Origin: CAZYBO01 sp964645205
GTDB taxonomy: Bacteria > Pseudomonadota > Alphaproteobacteria > Rickettsiales > SXRF01
Assembly: GCA_964645205.1 (NCBI GenBank)
Contig: CAZYBO010000004.1
Location: 124,001-188,000, forward strand
Direction of reading: 5' to 3'
DNA: 64,000 nucleotides
Positions within the stretch are counted from its first letter, which is position 1, and each line of letters opens with the position of its first letter. The position numbers and the translations under genes were made by a program. Under the pieces are notes generated by a model. It saw only the letters and a list, made by a program, of their open reading frames with translations. It had not been told where the DNA came from and ran no database searches. Positions 42,528 to 50,593 of this stretch are shown one piece after another.

Positions 42528-42878
42528 TTACTTTTTTCCTCGCGCATGTTCGCTCACGCGAATCTCGCCCGGTTGGAAATAGCGCTGCAATACCGAAACC
42601 GCCTTGTGCGGGTCGCAGGATCCGCACATGAAAATATCGAGCGCGATATAATCCAGCTCCGGCCATGTGTGGATAGAGATGTGCGACTCCGCAAGGATGG
42701 CCACGCCGGTTATCCCCGCATCGTCGCCGAACGCATGCAGCGCCACGGAAAGCACGGTAGCGCCGCACGCTTCCGCCGCTTCGCGCATGGCGCGTTCGAT
42801 CAATGCCTGATCCTGCACATGGCTTGCGCCCCAGAAATCCACCAGCAGGTGCAGGCCGGGCGCTACGAAGTTACTCAT
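42528..42878 (-). CDS. speD: S-adenosylmethionine decarboxylase proenzyme
   Basis: 116 residues, the short SpeD/SpeH form. Self-cleavage between E64 and S65 in ILAESHISIHTWPE makes the pyruvoyl cofactor; His70 and Cys85 (FMCGSC) take the catalytic positions known in the Thermotoga enzyme. Product: decarboxylated SAM, aminopropyl donor. It overlaps the upstream membrane gene by 4 bp (ATGA), which couples translation within the operon headed by the SPFH gene. Confidence 0.97.
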   Translation of the reverse strand: MSNFVAPGLHLLVDFWGASHVQDQALIERAMREAAEACGATVLSVALHAFGDDAGITGVAILAESHISIHTWPELDYIALDIFMCGSCDPHKAVSVLQRYFQPGEIRVSEHARGKK

Positions 42879-43969
42879 GCGGCCTCACGTTTCGATTGGT
42901 AGAACATGATCTCTTTCCACGGCGTACCTTCCGTGCGCATCCGCCAGATGAAGGCATCCAGAATATAATGCGTAATCTGCGGCAGTGCGAGCAGCGGCAC
43001 CAGCCATGTGAGCGTATCGCGTGCCTCGATGGGCGGCAGAAGCGAAAACGGCGCGAATACCGCACGATGCTCCGTCCAGATAAAGCTGTCCCACAGCCCT
43101 TCTTCCACATACGCGAACAGAATAAGCACGCCTACGAACACCGGCAGACACGCCAGCGAGAAAACCCGCGAGAGCGCGATGCGCCCGAAATAGGTTTTCT
43201 CAGGCTCCAACCGCGACTGGTTACGCCCGTACATCCACACCAGCGCCATATAAGGAATGCCGTGCGCGATAACGTTAGTGGCAGTGAAGGCAAGGTCGTT
43301 GTTGAACGCGACGATACCCACGCCCCACGACAGCGCGGTGCCGAGCAGCAACAGGTTGCGCGGCCAGTTGAAGCTGCGGCGCGCTATCCATAGCCGCCAT
43401 TCTTTTACGAGATACGCCCCCCCTGCGGCGACATACGCAACAAGCCCCAGCGCATGCACCCACGACGCGGATACGGAAAAGAAATCGCCCTCGATAAACC
43501 ACTGGAACTCACGCGGATGCGTATGCCAGTAGATGAGCGGATAGAGCGTGGCCATGTAAATCGCCGCCTGATCGATATGGCGGTGCCAGCGCGAATTTTG
43601 CTCCCGCCTGCCATAGATCATCATGAATCCGTATTGCTGGCGCACGAAATGGAACACGGCGACATAGGCGAGTACGCGCCAGAACAGCATCGCATCAATC
43701 GCGTAAAGCGCGGTGAACGCCAGCCAGCCCAGCAGCGGCACGAGGATATATAACGCCTGCCGCGCCATCACCTCGCTGCGGTCGAAATAGGTGCGCCAGA
43801 GCGTACTGTAGACATGCGATACGTCTACTCCTACGATCAGCAGCACCCATGCCCACGGCGGCACATCGGCGGCAGGTTGCAGCGCGAGCACCAGCAGCGT
43901 GACAAGCAGCGCTGGAGCAAGGATGAACGCGCCGTCGGCACGGGCGGAATAAATCCACGGCTGGGTCAT
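42875..43969 (-). CDS. His-rich integral membrane protein, unknown
   Basis: 364 residues from ATG at 43969, which overlaps the previous stop by four bases (ATGA). About nine to ten helices. Conserved-looking histidines lie at helix ends: VDVSHVYS, AVFHFVRQQYGF, RWHRHIDQ, YWHTHPREF, NVIAHGIPY, QITHYILDAF. This is reminiscent of membrane di-metal hydroxylases or desaturases but the spacing fits no family I know. Its place between the oxidoreductase and speD suggests a role in the same pathway. Confidence 0.7.
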   Translation of the reverse strand: MTQPWIYSARADGAFILAPALLVTLLVLALQPAADVPPWAWVLLIVGVDVSHVYSTLWRTYFDRSEVMARQALYILVPLLGWLAFTALYAIDAMLFWRVLAYVAVFHFVRQQYGFMMIYGRREQNSRWHRHIDQAAIYMATLYPLIYWHTHPREFQWFIEGDFFSVSASWVHALGLVAYVAAGGAYLVKEWRLWIARRSFNWPRNLLLLGTALSWGVGIVAFNNDLAFTATNVIAHGIPYMALVWMYGRNQSRLEPEKTYFGRIALSRVFSLACLPVFVGVLILFAYVEEGLWDSFIWTEHRAVFAPFSLLPPIEARDTLTWLVPLLALPQITHYILDAFIWRMRTEGTPWKEIMFYQSKREAA

Positions 43970-45570
43970 GCGTACCTGTACTCCCACGCCGCCTGTGCCG
44001 CCTGCACACCGCGATACTGCGCCTCTTCAAAAATGGAAATGCCGCTCATATCGGAGTGGGCGAAGAATACCGGCGGCTGTTGCACACATGCCTGCCTGCG
44101 CGCCTCCCCCCACATATAGCCCGGCGTGGGACGCACCATGCCATGCCCCCACAACCACACATCGACGCGGCGTATGTGCCCTTCCAGTTCAGGATGCACG
44201 CGCAGCAATTCCTTCACGATCATCGCCTGCCATTCGTCATAGTTCCGGCGATAAGCCTGCGTGCGCGCCTCTCTGGGAGAAAGCTGGCTCAGCGGCCAGT
44301 AATACGTGAGCACGGTTTCGCGCTGCACGCGGTTTACCTTCTGGTGGGTGGCTACGACATAGCCGAGCGATTCGCCATTATAAATCACGTTATCCCAGCA
44401 GAGCGGCTCGCCTGCCCCTGCGGGCATTTTATCGAGCGTGATGTTGGCGACCATCCACGGCGCGTAACTGTGCGCGTCATCGCTTTTGCGCTTCAGTAAG
44501 CGGTCGGAAATGAAATGCGGGGTGGCGAGAATCGCGGCTTTGGCTTCGATGCGCGTGCCGGTTTTTTCCTGCGTGTGATAGTAATCGACGGATACGCCGT
44601 CTTTCGACCTCTCCACCCGATACGCAAGCGCATGGCTGCGTATATGCGGTTGTAATTTTTCCTTGAGCCGCTTCACCAGCCAGCCGTTGCCCTCCGGCCA
44701 TGTCAGCACGGTCTGCGCGGACGCGTTAGCCGCCTTGCCCCCGCGCGCAGCGAAATAATGGATGCCCGCCCATGCGGAAACCTGATCGTAGGCCGTGCCG
44801 TAATCGTCGCGGCAGCAATAGTTGATATACCAGTGCAGCGTCTGCGAATCCCAGCCTTCACGCGCGAGATAATCCTTCATACTGAGCGTGTCGAGCGCGC
44901 GGAGACTTTTATCCTGCGAACTCAATTCCAGCGGGATGGCGAATGCCTTGCGCCCATCTTTCCCGCGCATGTTTTTGTAACGTTCCATCGCGGCGAAGAA
45001 CGCCTTGTACTGGGTGTTGTCGCTGTCACTTGCGCCAATGGCAGGTACCAGCCCTTCCTGCCAGCGGCCATACATATAGAGCCGCTCATGCGGATCGGCG
45101 CAGAGGTAATATTCGTTGTAGACGGGAAGCCCGTTTTTATAGCCGGTGATGACGCCAAGCTCCTCAAACAGCTCACGCACATGCACCGATTCATCGGTCG
45201 GTAGCGGTACGTAATGCGCACCCCACGGATAGGCCGATACGCTATTTTCGCCGCTTACGGAATTACCGCCGACATCCGCTTCAAGTTCCAGCAGGGTAAA
45301 ATGTTTGACACCGAGCTTTTGCAGTTTCCATGCGGCGGATAGTCCCGCCATGCCGCCGCCGATGATGACTATATCTTCTCTGGTCGTCTCCGACGGCTCC
45401 GGCAGCACGCCGTCGCGCAGCAAATGGCCGACAGAGGACGATGCCCCCACGATATTGCCGGGAATGGCTTGCGGGCGAGCGCCACGCAGGAGCGATGCCG
45501 CGCCACAGGCCAATGCCGCAAACGTCACGGCTGCGCCGGAAACAAGAAAATGCCGCCGGGTGATTGCCAT
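43966..45570 (-). CDS. Tat-type FAD-dependent oxidoreductase (amine-oxidase fold)
   Basis: 534 residues from the ATG at 45570, which shares one base with the upstream stop (TAATG). Tat-like signal MAITRRHFLVSGAAVTFAAL; Rossmann loop IIGGGMAGLSAAWKLQ and the GG motif with EADVGGNSVSG; C-terminal FAD contact FAHSDMSGISIFEEAQYRG in pieces. The fold is that of flavin amine/polyamine oxidases. Substrate unknown; being packed with speE and speD makes a polyamine or its derivative a reasonable idea. Confidence 0.85.
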   Translation of the reverse strand: MAITRRHFLVSGAAVTFAALACGAASLLRGARPQAIPGNIVGASSSVGHLLRDGVLPEPSETTREDIVIIGGGMAGLSAAWKLQKLGVKHFTLLELEADVGGNSVSGENSVSAYPWGAHYVPLPTDESVHVRELFEELGVITGYKNGLPVYNEYYLCADPHERLYMYGRWQEGLVPAIGASDSDNTQYKAFFAAMERYKNMRGKDGRKAFAIPLELSSQDKSLRALDTLSMKDYLAREGWDSQTLHWYINYCCRDDYGTAYDQVSAWAGIHYFAARGGKAANASAQTVLTWPEGNGWLVKRLKEKLQPHIRSHALAYRVERSKDGVSVDYYHTQEKTGTRIEAKAAILATPHFISDRLLKRKSDDAHSYAPWMVANITLDKMPAGAGEPLCWDNVIYNGESLGYVVATHQKVNRVQRETVLTYYWPLSQLSPREARTQAYRRNYDEWQAMIVKELLRVHPELEGHIRRVDVWLWGHGMVRPTPGYMWGEARRQACVQQPPVFFAHSDMSGISIFEEAQYRGVQAAQAAWEYRYA

Positions 45571-47084
45571 TAATTCACCCCGTACTCCGCCCATTCGTCG
45601 TCGAAATAATGCACCAGCACCTGATTGTCGAGGCGGTTGATGTCGGCAGCCACCTCATCCATATCCACCGGGAAACGGAACATGGCGGAAACCGTTTCAG
45701 GCGTGACGAACCTTAAGCCCTTGGGATAGTCGCCTGCGATGTGCAGCTTCCGCTTCGCGGCAAGGATAAACCCCCACTCGCCGAACGACGGTACGTAGGC
45801 GTGATACGGGTGCGTGATAAACCCGGCGGCTTCGAGCGTATTGTCCACGCACCAGAAGGATTTGCGCGCGACGAACGGCGACGTGCTCTGGATGACCATC
45901 GCCCCGTCATCGGCTACCACCGAACGCAGCAGCTTGAAGAAGGTGAGCGAATAGAGCTTGCCTATCGAATAGTTGGCGGGGTCGGGGAAATCGACGATGA
46001 CGAAATCGAACGGCGCTTTGACCAGCTCCTTCTCCTGTTCCTTAAGCCAGGTGAACGCATCCTGCGTAACCACCTTCATCCTGGGTGATTGCAGTGCGTT
46101 TCCGTTCAGGCTGGTCAATAATTCGTTGCTGGAAAACAGGCGGATCATGGCGGGGTCGAGTTCCACTTGCGTCACCGATTCCACGTTCGGGTATTTCAGC
46201 ACCTCGCGCGCGGCAAGCCCGTCCCCTCCCCCTAGTATGAGCACGCGCTTCGCATGCGCCACGGCAGCGAGACCGGGATGCACGAGCGCTTCGTGGTAGC
46301 GGTATTCGTCGCGTGTGCTGAATTGCAAATTGCCGTTGAGAAACAGGCGCAGATCGTGCGGCGCCTTGGTGAGCACGATGCGCTGGTATTGCGTCGATTC
46401 CGCATAGATCACCTTGTCGGGATAGATGGACGTTTCGGCCATATCCATCATACGGTCGGAATAGATGAAACCGAACACCAGCATGATAAGCGCGCCGATC
46501 GCCGTGATGCGGTGCCATTTCAGCCACGGCACGTATTCCTTGAATGAGAATAGCAGCCACACCGCCACCAGCACGTTGAAAATGCCGAACATGAAGCTGG
46601 AGCGCACCAGCCCCAGATGCGGCACCAGCACCAGCGGGAACAGCAGGGAAGCGAACAGTGCGCCGATATAGTCGAAGGTGAACACCTTGGAAACAAGATC
46701 CTTGAAATCGAACTCGTCTTTCAGGATGCGCAGCAGCAGCGGAATCTCGATGCCCACCAGCGTGCCGATCACACCCACCGTGGCATAAAGCGGGATGCGG
46801 AAGGAATAGACATGCTCGAAAATCAAAAACAACATCGCTGCCGAACAGCCGCCGATGACGCCGACCAGAATCTCGATCTTGACGAACGTCGCAAGCAGGT
46901 TGCGCGTGATATAGCGCGAAAGCCACGAGCCGATACCCATCGCAAACAAATAGGAACCGATGATGGTGGAAAACTGCGTGACCGAATCACCGAGCAGGTA
47001 GCTGGCAAGCGTGCCCGCGATCAGCTCATAGACGAGGCCGCACGTGGCGATGACGAAAACGGAAATGAGGAGCAGCAGCGCCAC
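45570..47084 (-). CDS. Membrane-fused spermidine synthase-like protein
   Basis: 504 residues, GTG start at 47084. Residues 1-205 make about seven membrane helices (including VIATCGLVYELIAGTLASYLLG, typical of the TM-SpeE group). Then the aminopropyltransferase domain: YQRIVLTK, LFLNGNLQFSTRDEYRYHEALVHP in pieces, VLILGGGDGLAAREVLKYP, VELDP, FDFVIVDFPDPANYS. Catalytic acidic residue present in VDFPDP. It should transfer aminopropyl groups from decarboxylated SAM made by SpeD, near the membrane; the acceptor is not established. Confidence 0.93.
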   Translation of the reverse strand: MALLLLISVFVIATCGLVYELIAGTLASYLLGDSVTQFSTIIGSYLFAMGIGSWLSRYITRNLLATFVKIEILVGVIGGCSAAMLFLIFEHVYSFRIPLYATVGVIGTLVGIEIPLLLRILKDEFDFKDLVSKVFTFDYIGALFASLLFPLVLVPHLGLVRSSFMFGIFNVLVAVWLLFSFKEYVPWLKWHRITAIGALIMLVFGFIYSDRMMDMAETSIYPDKVIYAESTQYQRIVLTKAPHDLRLFLNGNLQFSTRDEYRYHEALVHPGLAAVAHAKRVLILGGGDGLAAREVLKYPNVESVTQVELDPAMIRLFSSNELLTSLNGNALQSPRMKVVTQDAFTWLKEQEKELVKAPFDFVIVDFPDPANYSIGKLYSLTFFKLLRSVVADDGAMVIQSTSPFVARKSFWCVDNTLEAAGFITHPYHAYVPSFGEWGFILAAKRKLHIAGDYPKGLRFVTPETVSAMFRFPVDMDEVAADINRLDNQVLVHYFDDEWAEYGVN

Positions 47085-47093
47085 GTATATGCC

Positions 47094-47315
47094 TTAGCCG
47101 CGGATGGCGGACGAGATGATGATCGAGACGCCGATGACGAACGCGCTGAGAAAAATCGACAGCGCCACGTTTTTCTTTTCGCACAGTTCCGTCCAGATAT
47201 GGACTTTCGGCGTCAGCACGTCGAGCAGGAAATAGCCCGCCACCAGCACCGCGATGCCGATGCCAGAAAATACAAGCGAGTTAAGTACGTAATGCATGTT
47301 GATAGCGGTATCCAT
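47094..47315 (-). CDS. DUF350 (YjfL-like) membrane protein
   Basis: 73 residues with two helices: MHYVLNSLVFSGIGIAVLVAGYFLLD, then a short loop (TPKVHIWTELCEKKN) and VALSIFLSAFVIGVSIIISSAIRG in pieces. DUF350 is known from YjfL of E. coli, usually in two or more copies per protein; this is a single unit. Position between the small peptide and the TM-spermidine synthase. Stop codon lies 9 bp before the next start. Confidence 0.88.
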   Translation of the reverse strand: MDTAINMHYVLNSLVFSGIGIAVLVAGYFLLDVLTPKVHIWTELCEKKNVALSIFLSAFVIGVSIIISSAIRG

Positions 47316-47324
47316 AGTCCCTCC

Positions 47325-47468
47325 TTATTTGTGGTAGCGGTTAGCAGTTTTACTGGCTTTGTCATGGTTGGAAAAAAGGCTGGAAATCGCGTAGCCCTGA
47401 TAGGAAGCCACAGCGAAGGCGGTGAATATAACCAAGCAGTAGACGGTATAGACCGGCGGCAACTTCAT
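47325..47468 (-). CDS. 47-residue membrane peptide (not in standard ORF size)
   Basis: ATG at 47468, TAA at 47325. Translation starts MKLPPVYTVYCLVIFTAFAV, goes on ASYQGYAISSLFSNHDK and ends ASKTANRYHK. One hydrophobic helix (about 8-25) with a basic tail. It lies 3 bp after the upstream DUF4178 stop and 9 bp before DUF350, in phase with a compact operon, and the start is preceded by GGAGTAACCC. Codon use is natural. Confidence 0.65.
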   Translation of the reverse strand: MKLPPVYTVYCLVIFTAFAVASYQGYAISSLFSNHDKASKTANRYHK

Positions 47469-47471
47469 GGG

Positions 47472-48788
47472 TTACTCCGTTGTGGTGAATATGGCAGGGG
47501 CGAAATCGCTTTCCGACCACCGCTTCTGCTCAAAGCTCCAGTGGCGTATCGCCATCAGGAGCGGGTAAGCCAGGATAAGCACGAACGCCACCCAAAAATT
47601 CGACATCGCCGCCACGTTACGCCGCACTGTAACTGTATAATCTACCGTCGCGGCCAGCAATCCGTATGCACCTGCGTCGGGCGTCATCACCAGCCGGTAG
47701 GTGCCGTCGGGTACGGAGGAGATGATCGTATCAGAATACCGCCCGCCCTCAGCCCATGCGCCGTCGCTATCGCGGCCGTAGTAATATTCTACCCCCTGCA
47801 GCAGGTTAAAGCTCTCGTCGGCCTGCTCGTTCACCAGCGACATCTCCAGCTCGAACCAGTTATTCTCGACCGGGGAGGAAACCCCGACCAGCACGTTGCC
47901 GCCGCCCGAAAGCACGAAAGGAGCAGATGCGTAGGTTCTGCCCTTGTCGACTCCCGTGGTGCGGAACGACTGGCTGTATACAAGCGTATCGCTGGCAAGG
48001 CTCGAAACAAGACCCTGCATCCCGATAAGCGCGGCGATGAATATTCCGCAGGCAGCCATCAACGACCCGCCGCGACCCGATAACGGCGACGGCTGGTTGG
48101 CGGCGACGCCGCGCGCGGGCGGCAAGTTGAAATCCTGCTTGAAGCGGGTTTTTACGTCATGGGCGAATGCCATCGCGATTTCAGCTGGCTCCACATATAC
48201 ACCGCGCGACCACGTGATTTCCTGCTTATTTCTTTCCAGCGACAGCATAAACGGCGGTGCGACATAATCGCTCACATCGGTGCGGTCGCCCACTTTTACA
48301 CGCCAGTAAAATTCACCGAGCACATATTCCACCTTCGCGCGGCCGTTAAGGAACATGCGGTATTCGTCGCCGTCGAACCATACACTCCCGGATGTACCCT
48401 TGCTCCCCACATTCTGGCGCAGCAGTTGCACGAAACTCCAATGCCCTTGGTTTTCGACGAGGAAGCGGAAACCATGATAGGGATTGAACAGCAGGTATTC
48501 GCGCCAGAAATACATTTCTGTACCGTCACAGCGCACCATGAAACCGATCACTTCCCACTGAATGCCGGATAATTCGCCGCGTGCGCCGATGGGCAACAGG
48601 ATAGTGCGCGTTTTCTGTTTAGACGTGCTGATGATGCGGAAATGCTCGTTGGCGACGTCGATCGCCGAGCCGCAATGCTGGCAGATCGCGGTGATGCTGA
48701 TGCCGACGGCGCGCAGCGTGACCGTGCCGCCGCAAGACGGGCAGTTAAAGGTTTTGACGCCGCCGGATTTGGGTTTCTTAGCTTCCAT
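47472..48788 (-). CDS. DUF4178 protein with zinc ribbon and membrane helices
   Basis: 438 residues from the ATG at 48788 (MEAKKPKSGGVKTFNCPSCGG). Zinc ribbon CPSCGGT..CQHC at the N-terminus, DUF4178 beta domain with IGARGELSGIQWEVIGF and FWREYLLFNPYHGFRFLVEN in pieces, then a membrane segment about 255-275 (GGSLMAACGIFIAALIGMQG), a periplasmic beta domain, and a last helix (NFWVAFVLILAYPLLMAIR). The start overlaps the end of the next DUF4178 gene by 11 bp. Function unknown. Confidence 0.88.
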   Translation of the reverse strand: MEAKKPKSGGVKTFNCPSCGGTVTLRAVGISITAICQHCGSAIDVANEHFRIISTSKQKTRTILLPIGARGELSGIQWEVIGFMVRCDGTEMYFWREYLLFNPYHGFRFLVENQGHWSFVQLLRQNVGSKGTSGSVWFDGDEYRMFLNGRAKVEYVLGEFYWRVKVGDRTDVSDYVAPPFMLSLERNKQEITWSRGVYVEPAEIAMAFAHDVKTRFKQDFNLPPARGVAANQPSPLSGRGGSLMAACGIFIAALIGMQGLVSSLASDTLVYSQSFRTTGVDKGRTYASAPFVLSGGGNVLVGVSSPVENNWFELEMSLVNEQADESFNLLQGVEYYYGRDSDGAWAEGGRYSDTIISSVPDGTYRLVMTPDAGAYGLLAATVDYTVTVRRNVAAMSNFWVAFVLILAYPLLMAIRHWSFEQKRWSESDFAPAIFTTTE

Positions 48789-49479
48789 TCGACGCCTTCC
48801 CCCAACCTTCCAGCTCGCGCAGGTTGCTGAAATGCAGCTTGTCGAATTCCTCGTAACTTCCCGCATAGACACGGATGCCGTCGCTAGCGTATTCAATGCC
48901 GCCAAATTCGCCATTTTCGCCGATCAGGTCGGCATAGGTAGCCTTGCGCCCCTTTGCAGCAGCAAACGGCAACTCGCCCTCGCTACCGATACATTCGGCC
49001 TCCTTGATGTCTGCGATCTGAAGCAATTTTCCGCTGATCGCGAGGTAAGAGCCAAGGCTTTTGATCACTTTTTCGCGCTCTTTCGGGTCAAATCCGTTTA
49101 CGTATTTATCGAGTATTTCACGCGTGCCCGGATGCAGCCCATCTTCCACCTCAAAACTTACGGCAAGACATCCCTGCGCTTCGGCAAGCCAGCCTCTCCT
49201 GCCATCGTCGAATACGAGATACCATTCGTTCCAGCTTCCGTCTTCCCAGCCTATTTTCGCGCGACCGACAATGCCGAAATGCGTGCCGCGATAAATGCCG
49301 TCCGTGCCGATCTGCAGCGGACTGATGTCGTCGGGAAGCTGCGCCATGGTGCCGATGGATTCGACATCCTTGTCGTGCCGCACAATCATAGATGCGCAGT
49401 ATTTGCACACGGCGTAGACGGACACGGCCGACTGGAACACCAGTTCCGCGCCGCAGGATGGGCAGGTGAAGCGCTGCAT
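48778..49479 (-). CDS. DUF4178 protein, cytoplasmic, zinc ribbon
   Basis: 233 residues. N-terminal ribbon CPSCGAELVF..CKYCASM, then two copies of the DUF4178 pattern (IGTDGIYRGTHFGIVGRAKIGWEDGSWNEWYLVFDDGRRGWLAEAQG, in pieces IGWEDGSWNEWY and GWLAEAQG). No membrane helix. It lies 12 bp downstream of the SPFH gene, consistent with a complex. Paralogue of the next gene. Confidence 0.88.
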   Translation of the reverse strand: MQRFTCPSCGAELVFQSAVSVYAVCKYCASMIVRHDKDVESIGTMAQLPDDISPLQIGTDGIYRGTHFGIVGRAKIGWEDGSWNEWYLVFDDGRRGWLAEAQGCLAVSFEVEDGLHPGTREILDKYVNGFDPKEREKVIKSLGSYLAISGKLLQIADIKEAECIGSEGELPFAAAKGRKATYADLIGENGEFGGIEYASDGIRVYAGSYEEFDKLHFSNLRELEGWGKASNGS

Positions 49480-49490
49480 GGGCGGACGCC

Positions 49491-50483
49491 CTATTTGATC
49501 TGTTGGAGGAGTTCCGCCTTCTTCGCGTCGAATTCCGCTTGCGTCAGGATACCTTTTTTCAGCAGATCACCGAGCTTTTCGAGCATGGCGATCGGATCGG
49601 CGGCAGATGCGGAAGCACCCGTGTTCACCCCGGAAAACGCGTTGGTCATCATCTGCCCCATGGCGATGCCTGCGCCAAGCCCCGCGCCTGCGCCCGCCAC
49701 CCCACCGGGATTGGCGGCGGCGATGTCGATGCTGTCGGCAGCCTGGAACTGCGCGTATTTCTGCAAATCGCCCACCATACGCATGGACGATACCTTATCG
49801 AGATGCGCTTGCAACTCTTCCGGCAGCGACAGGCTTTGCAGGTAGAAGCTGGTAAGTTCCAGCCCGAAATTTTTAAACGTGGGCGCGATGGCTTCCTTCA
49901 GCTTGTCGGAAAACGCGCTCTGACTAGCCGCCATGTCGATAAAAGGCACGGCGCTGTTGCCGAGGAACGACGCCATGGAGGTGATGATCGCCGCACGCAG
50001 TTGTCCTTCGGCGTCCTGCACGCTGTAGCGGTCGGTAGTACCGGAGAGCTTCGTCCAGAACGGCTCGATGTCAGCGATACGGTAGGAATAAACGCCGTTG
50101 GCGCGGATACGCAAGGGACCGAATTCCTTATCGCGGATGGTGATAGCCTGCGGCGTGCCCCATTTCTGGTCGGTCTGCTCGCGGGTGCTGAAAAAATACA
50201 CGTCCGACTTGAAAGGAGACTCGAAAAACTTGTCCCAGTTTTTCAGGTAGGTGAGCACCGGCAACGTCTTGGTGTTGAGCGTATAGGTGCCTGCCATAAA
50301 TTTATCGGCGAACTTGCCTTCGTTGAAAAACGCCGCGAGCTGTGACTCGCGCACAACGAGCTGCGCGCCGTTCTGGATTTCCATACCTTCCATGGGATAG
50401 CGGTAGCTAAGCGTGCCCGCGCCGGTTTCCGTCCACTGGATAACGTCGATAAACTGTTTGGAAATAAAACTCATCAACCCCAT
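49491..50483 (-). CDS. SPFH-domain protein with C-terminal SHOCT (YdjI-like)
   Basis: 330 residues. SPFH/Band-7-type core over about 20-240 (IQWTETGAGTLSYRYPMEGMEI, ITIRDKEFGPLRIRANGVYSYRI, FGLELTSFYLQSLSLPEEL in pieces), Gly/Ala-rich linker (GGVAGAGAGLGAGIAMGQMM), then the SHOCT motif (LEKLGDLLKKGILTQAEFDAKKAELLQQI in pieces). SPFH proteins form membrane-bound scaffolds or rings. It heads the operon; the 110 bp before it carry its promoter. Confidence 0.92.
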   Translation of the reverse strand: MGLMSFISKQFIDVIQWTETGAGTLSYRYPMEGMEIQNGAQLVVRESQLAAFFNEGKFADKFMAGTYTLNTKTLPVLTYLKNWDKFFESPFKSDVYFFSTREQTDQKWGTPQAITIRDKEFGPLRIRANGVYSYRIADIEPFWTKLSGTTDRYSVQDAEGQLRAAIITSMASFLGNSAVPFIDMAASQSAFSDKLKEAIAPTFKNFGLELTSFYLQSLSLPEELQAHLDKVSSMRMVGDLQKYAQFQAADSIDIAAANPGGVAGAGAGLGAGIAMGQMMTNAFSGVNTGASASAADPIAMLEKLGDLLKKGILTQAEFDAKKAELLQQIK

Positions 50484-50593
50484 AGCCGTCCCTTTCCTTA
50501 ATAAGACCGCCCAAAACCGCAGGCTTACTGGATTTTTACAGGGTTTTTATACAGGATTCAATAGGTAATGCGCGGGTTTGGTGGTGACAGCCC

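Noticed and set aside
46617..48083. Plus-strand frame of 488 codons across the polyamine operon
   Set aside because: Antisense to TM-SpeE, DUF350 and DUF4178 genes, rich in Arg, His, Asp and Gln with no domain.
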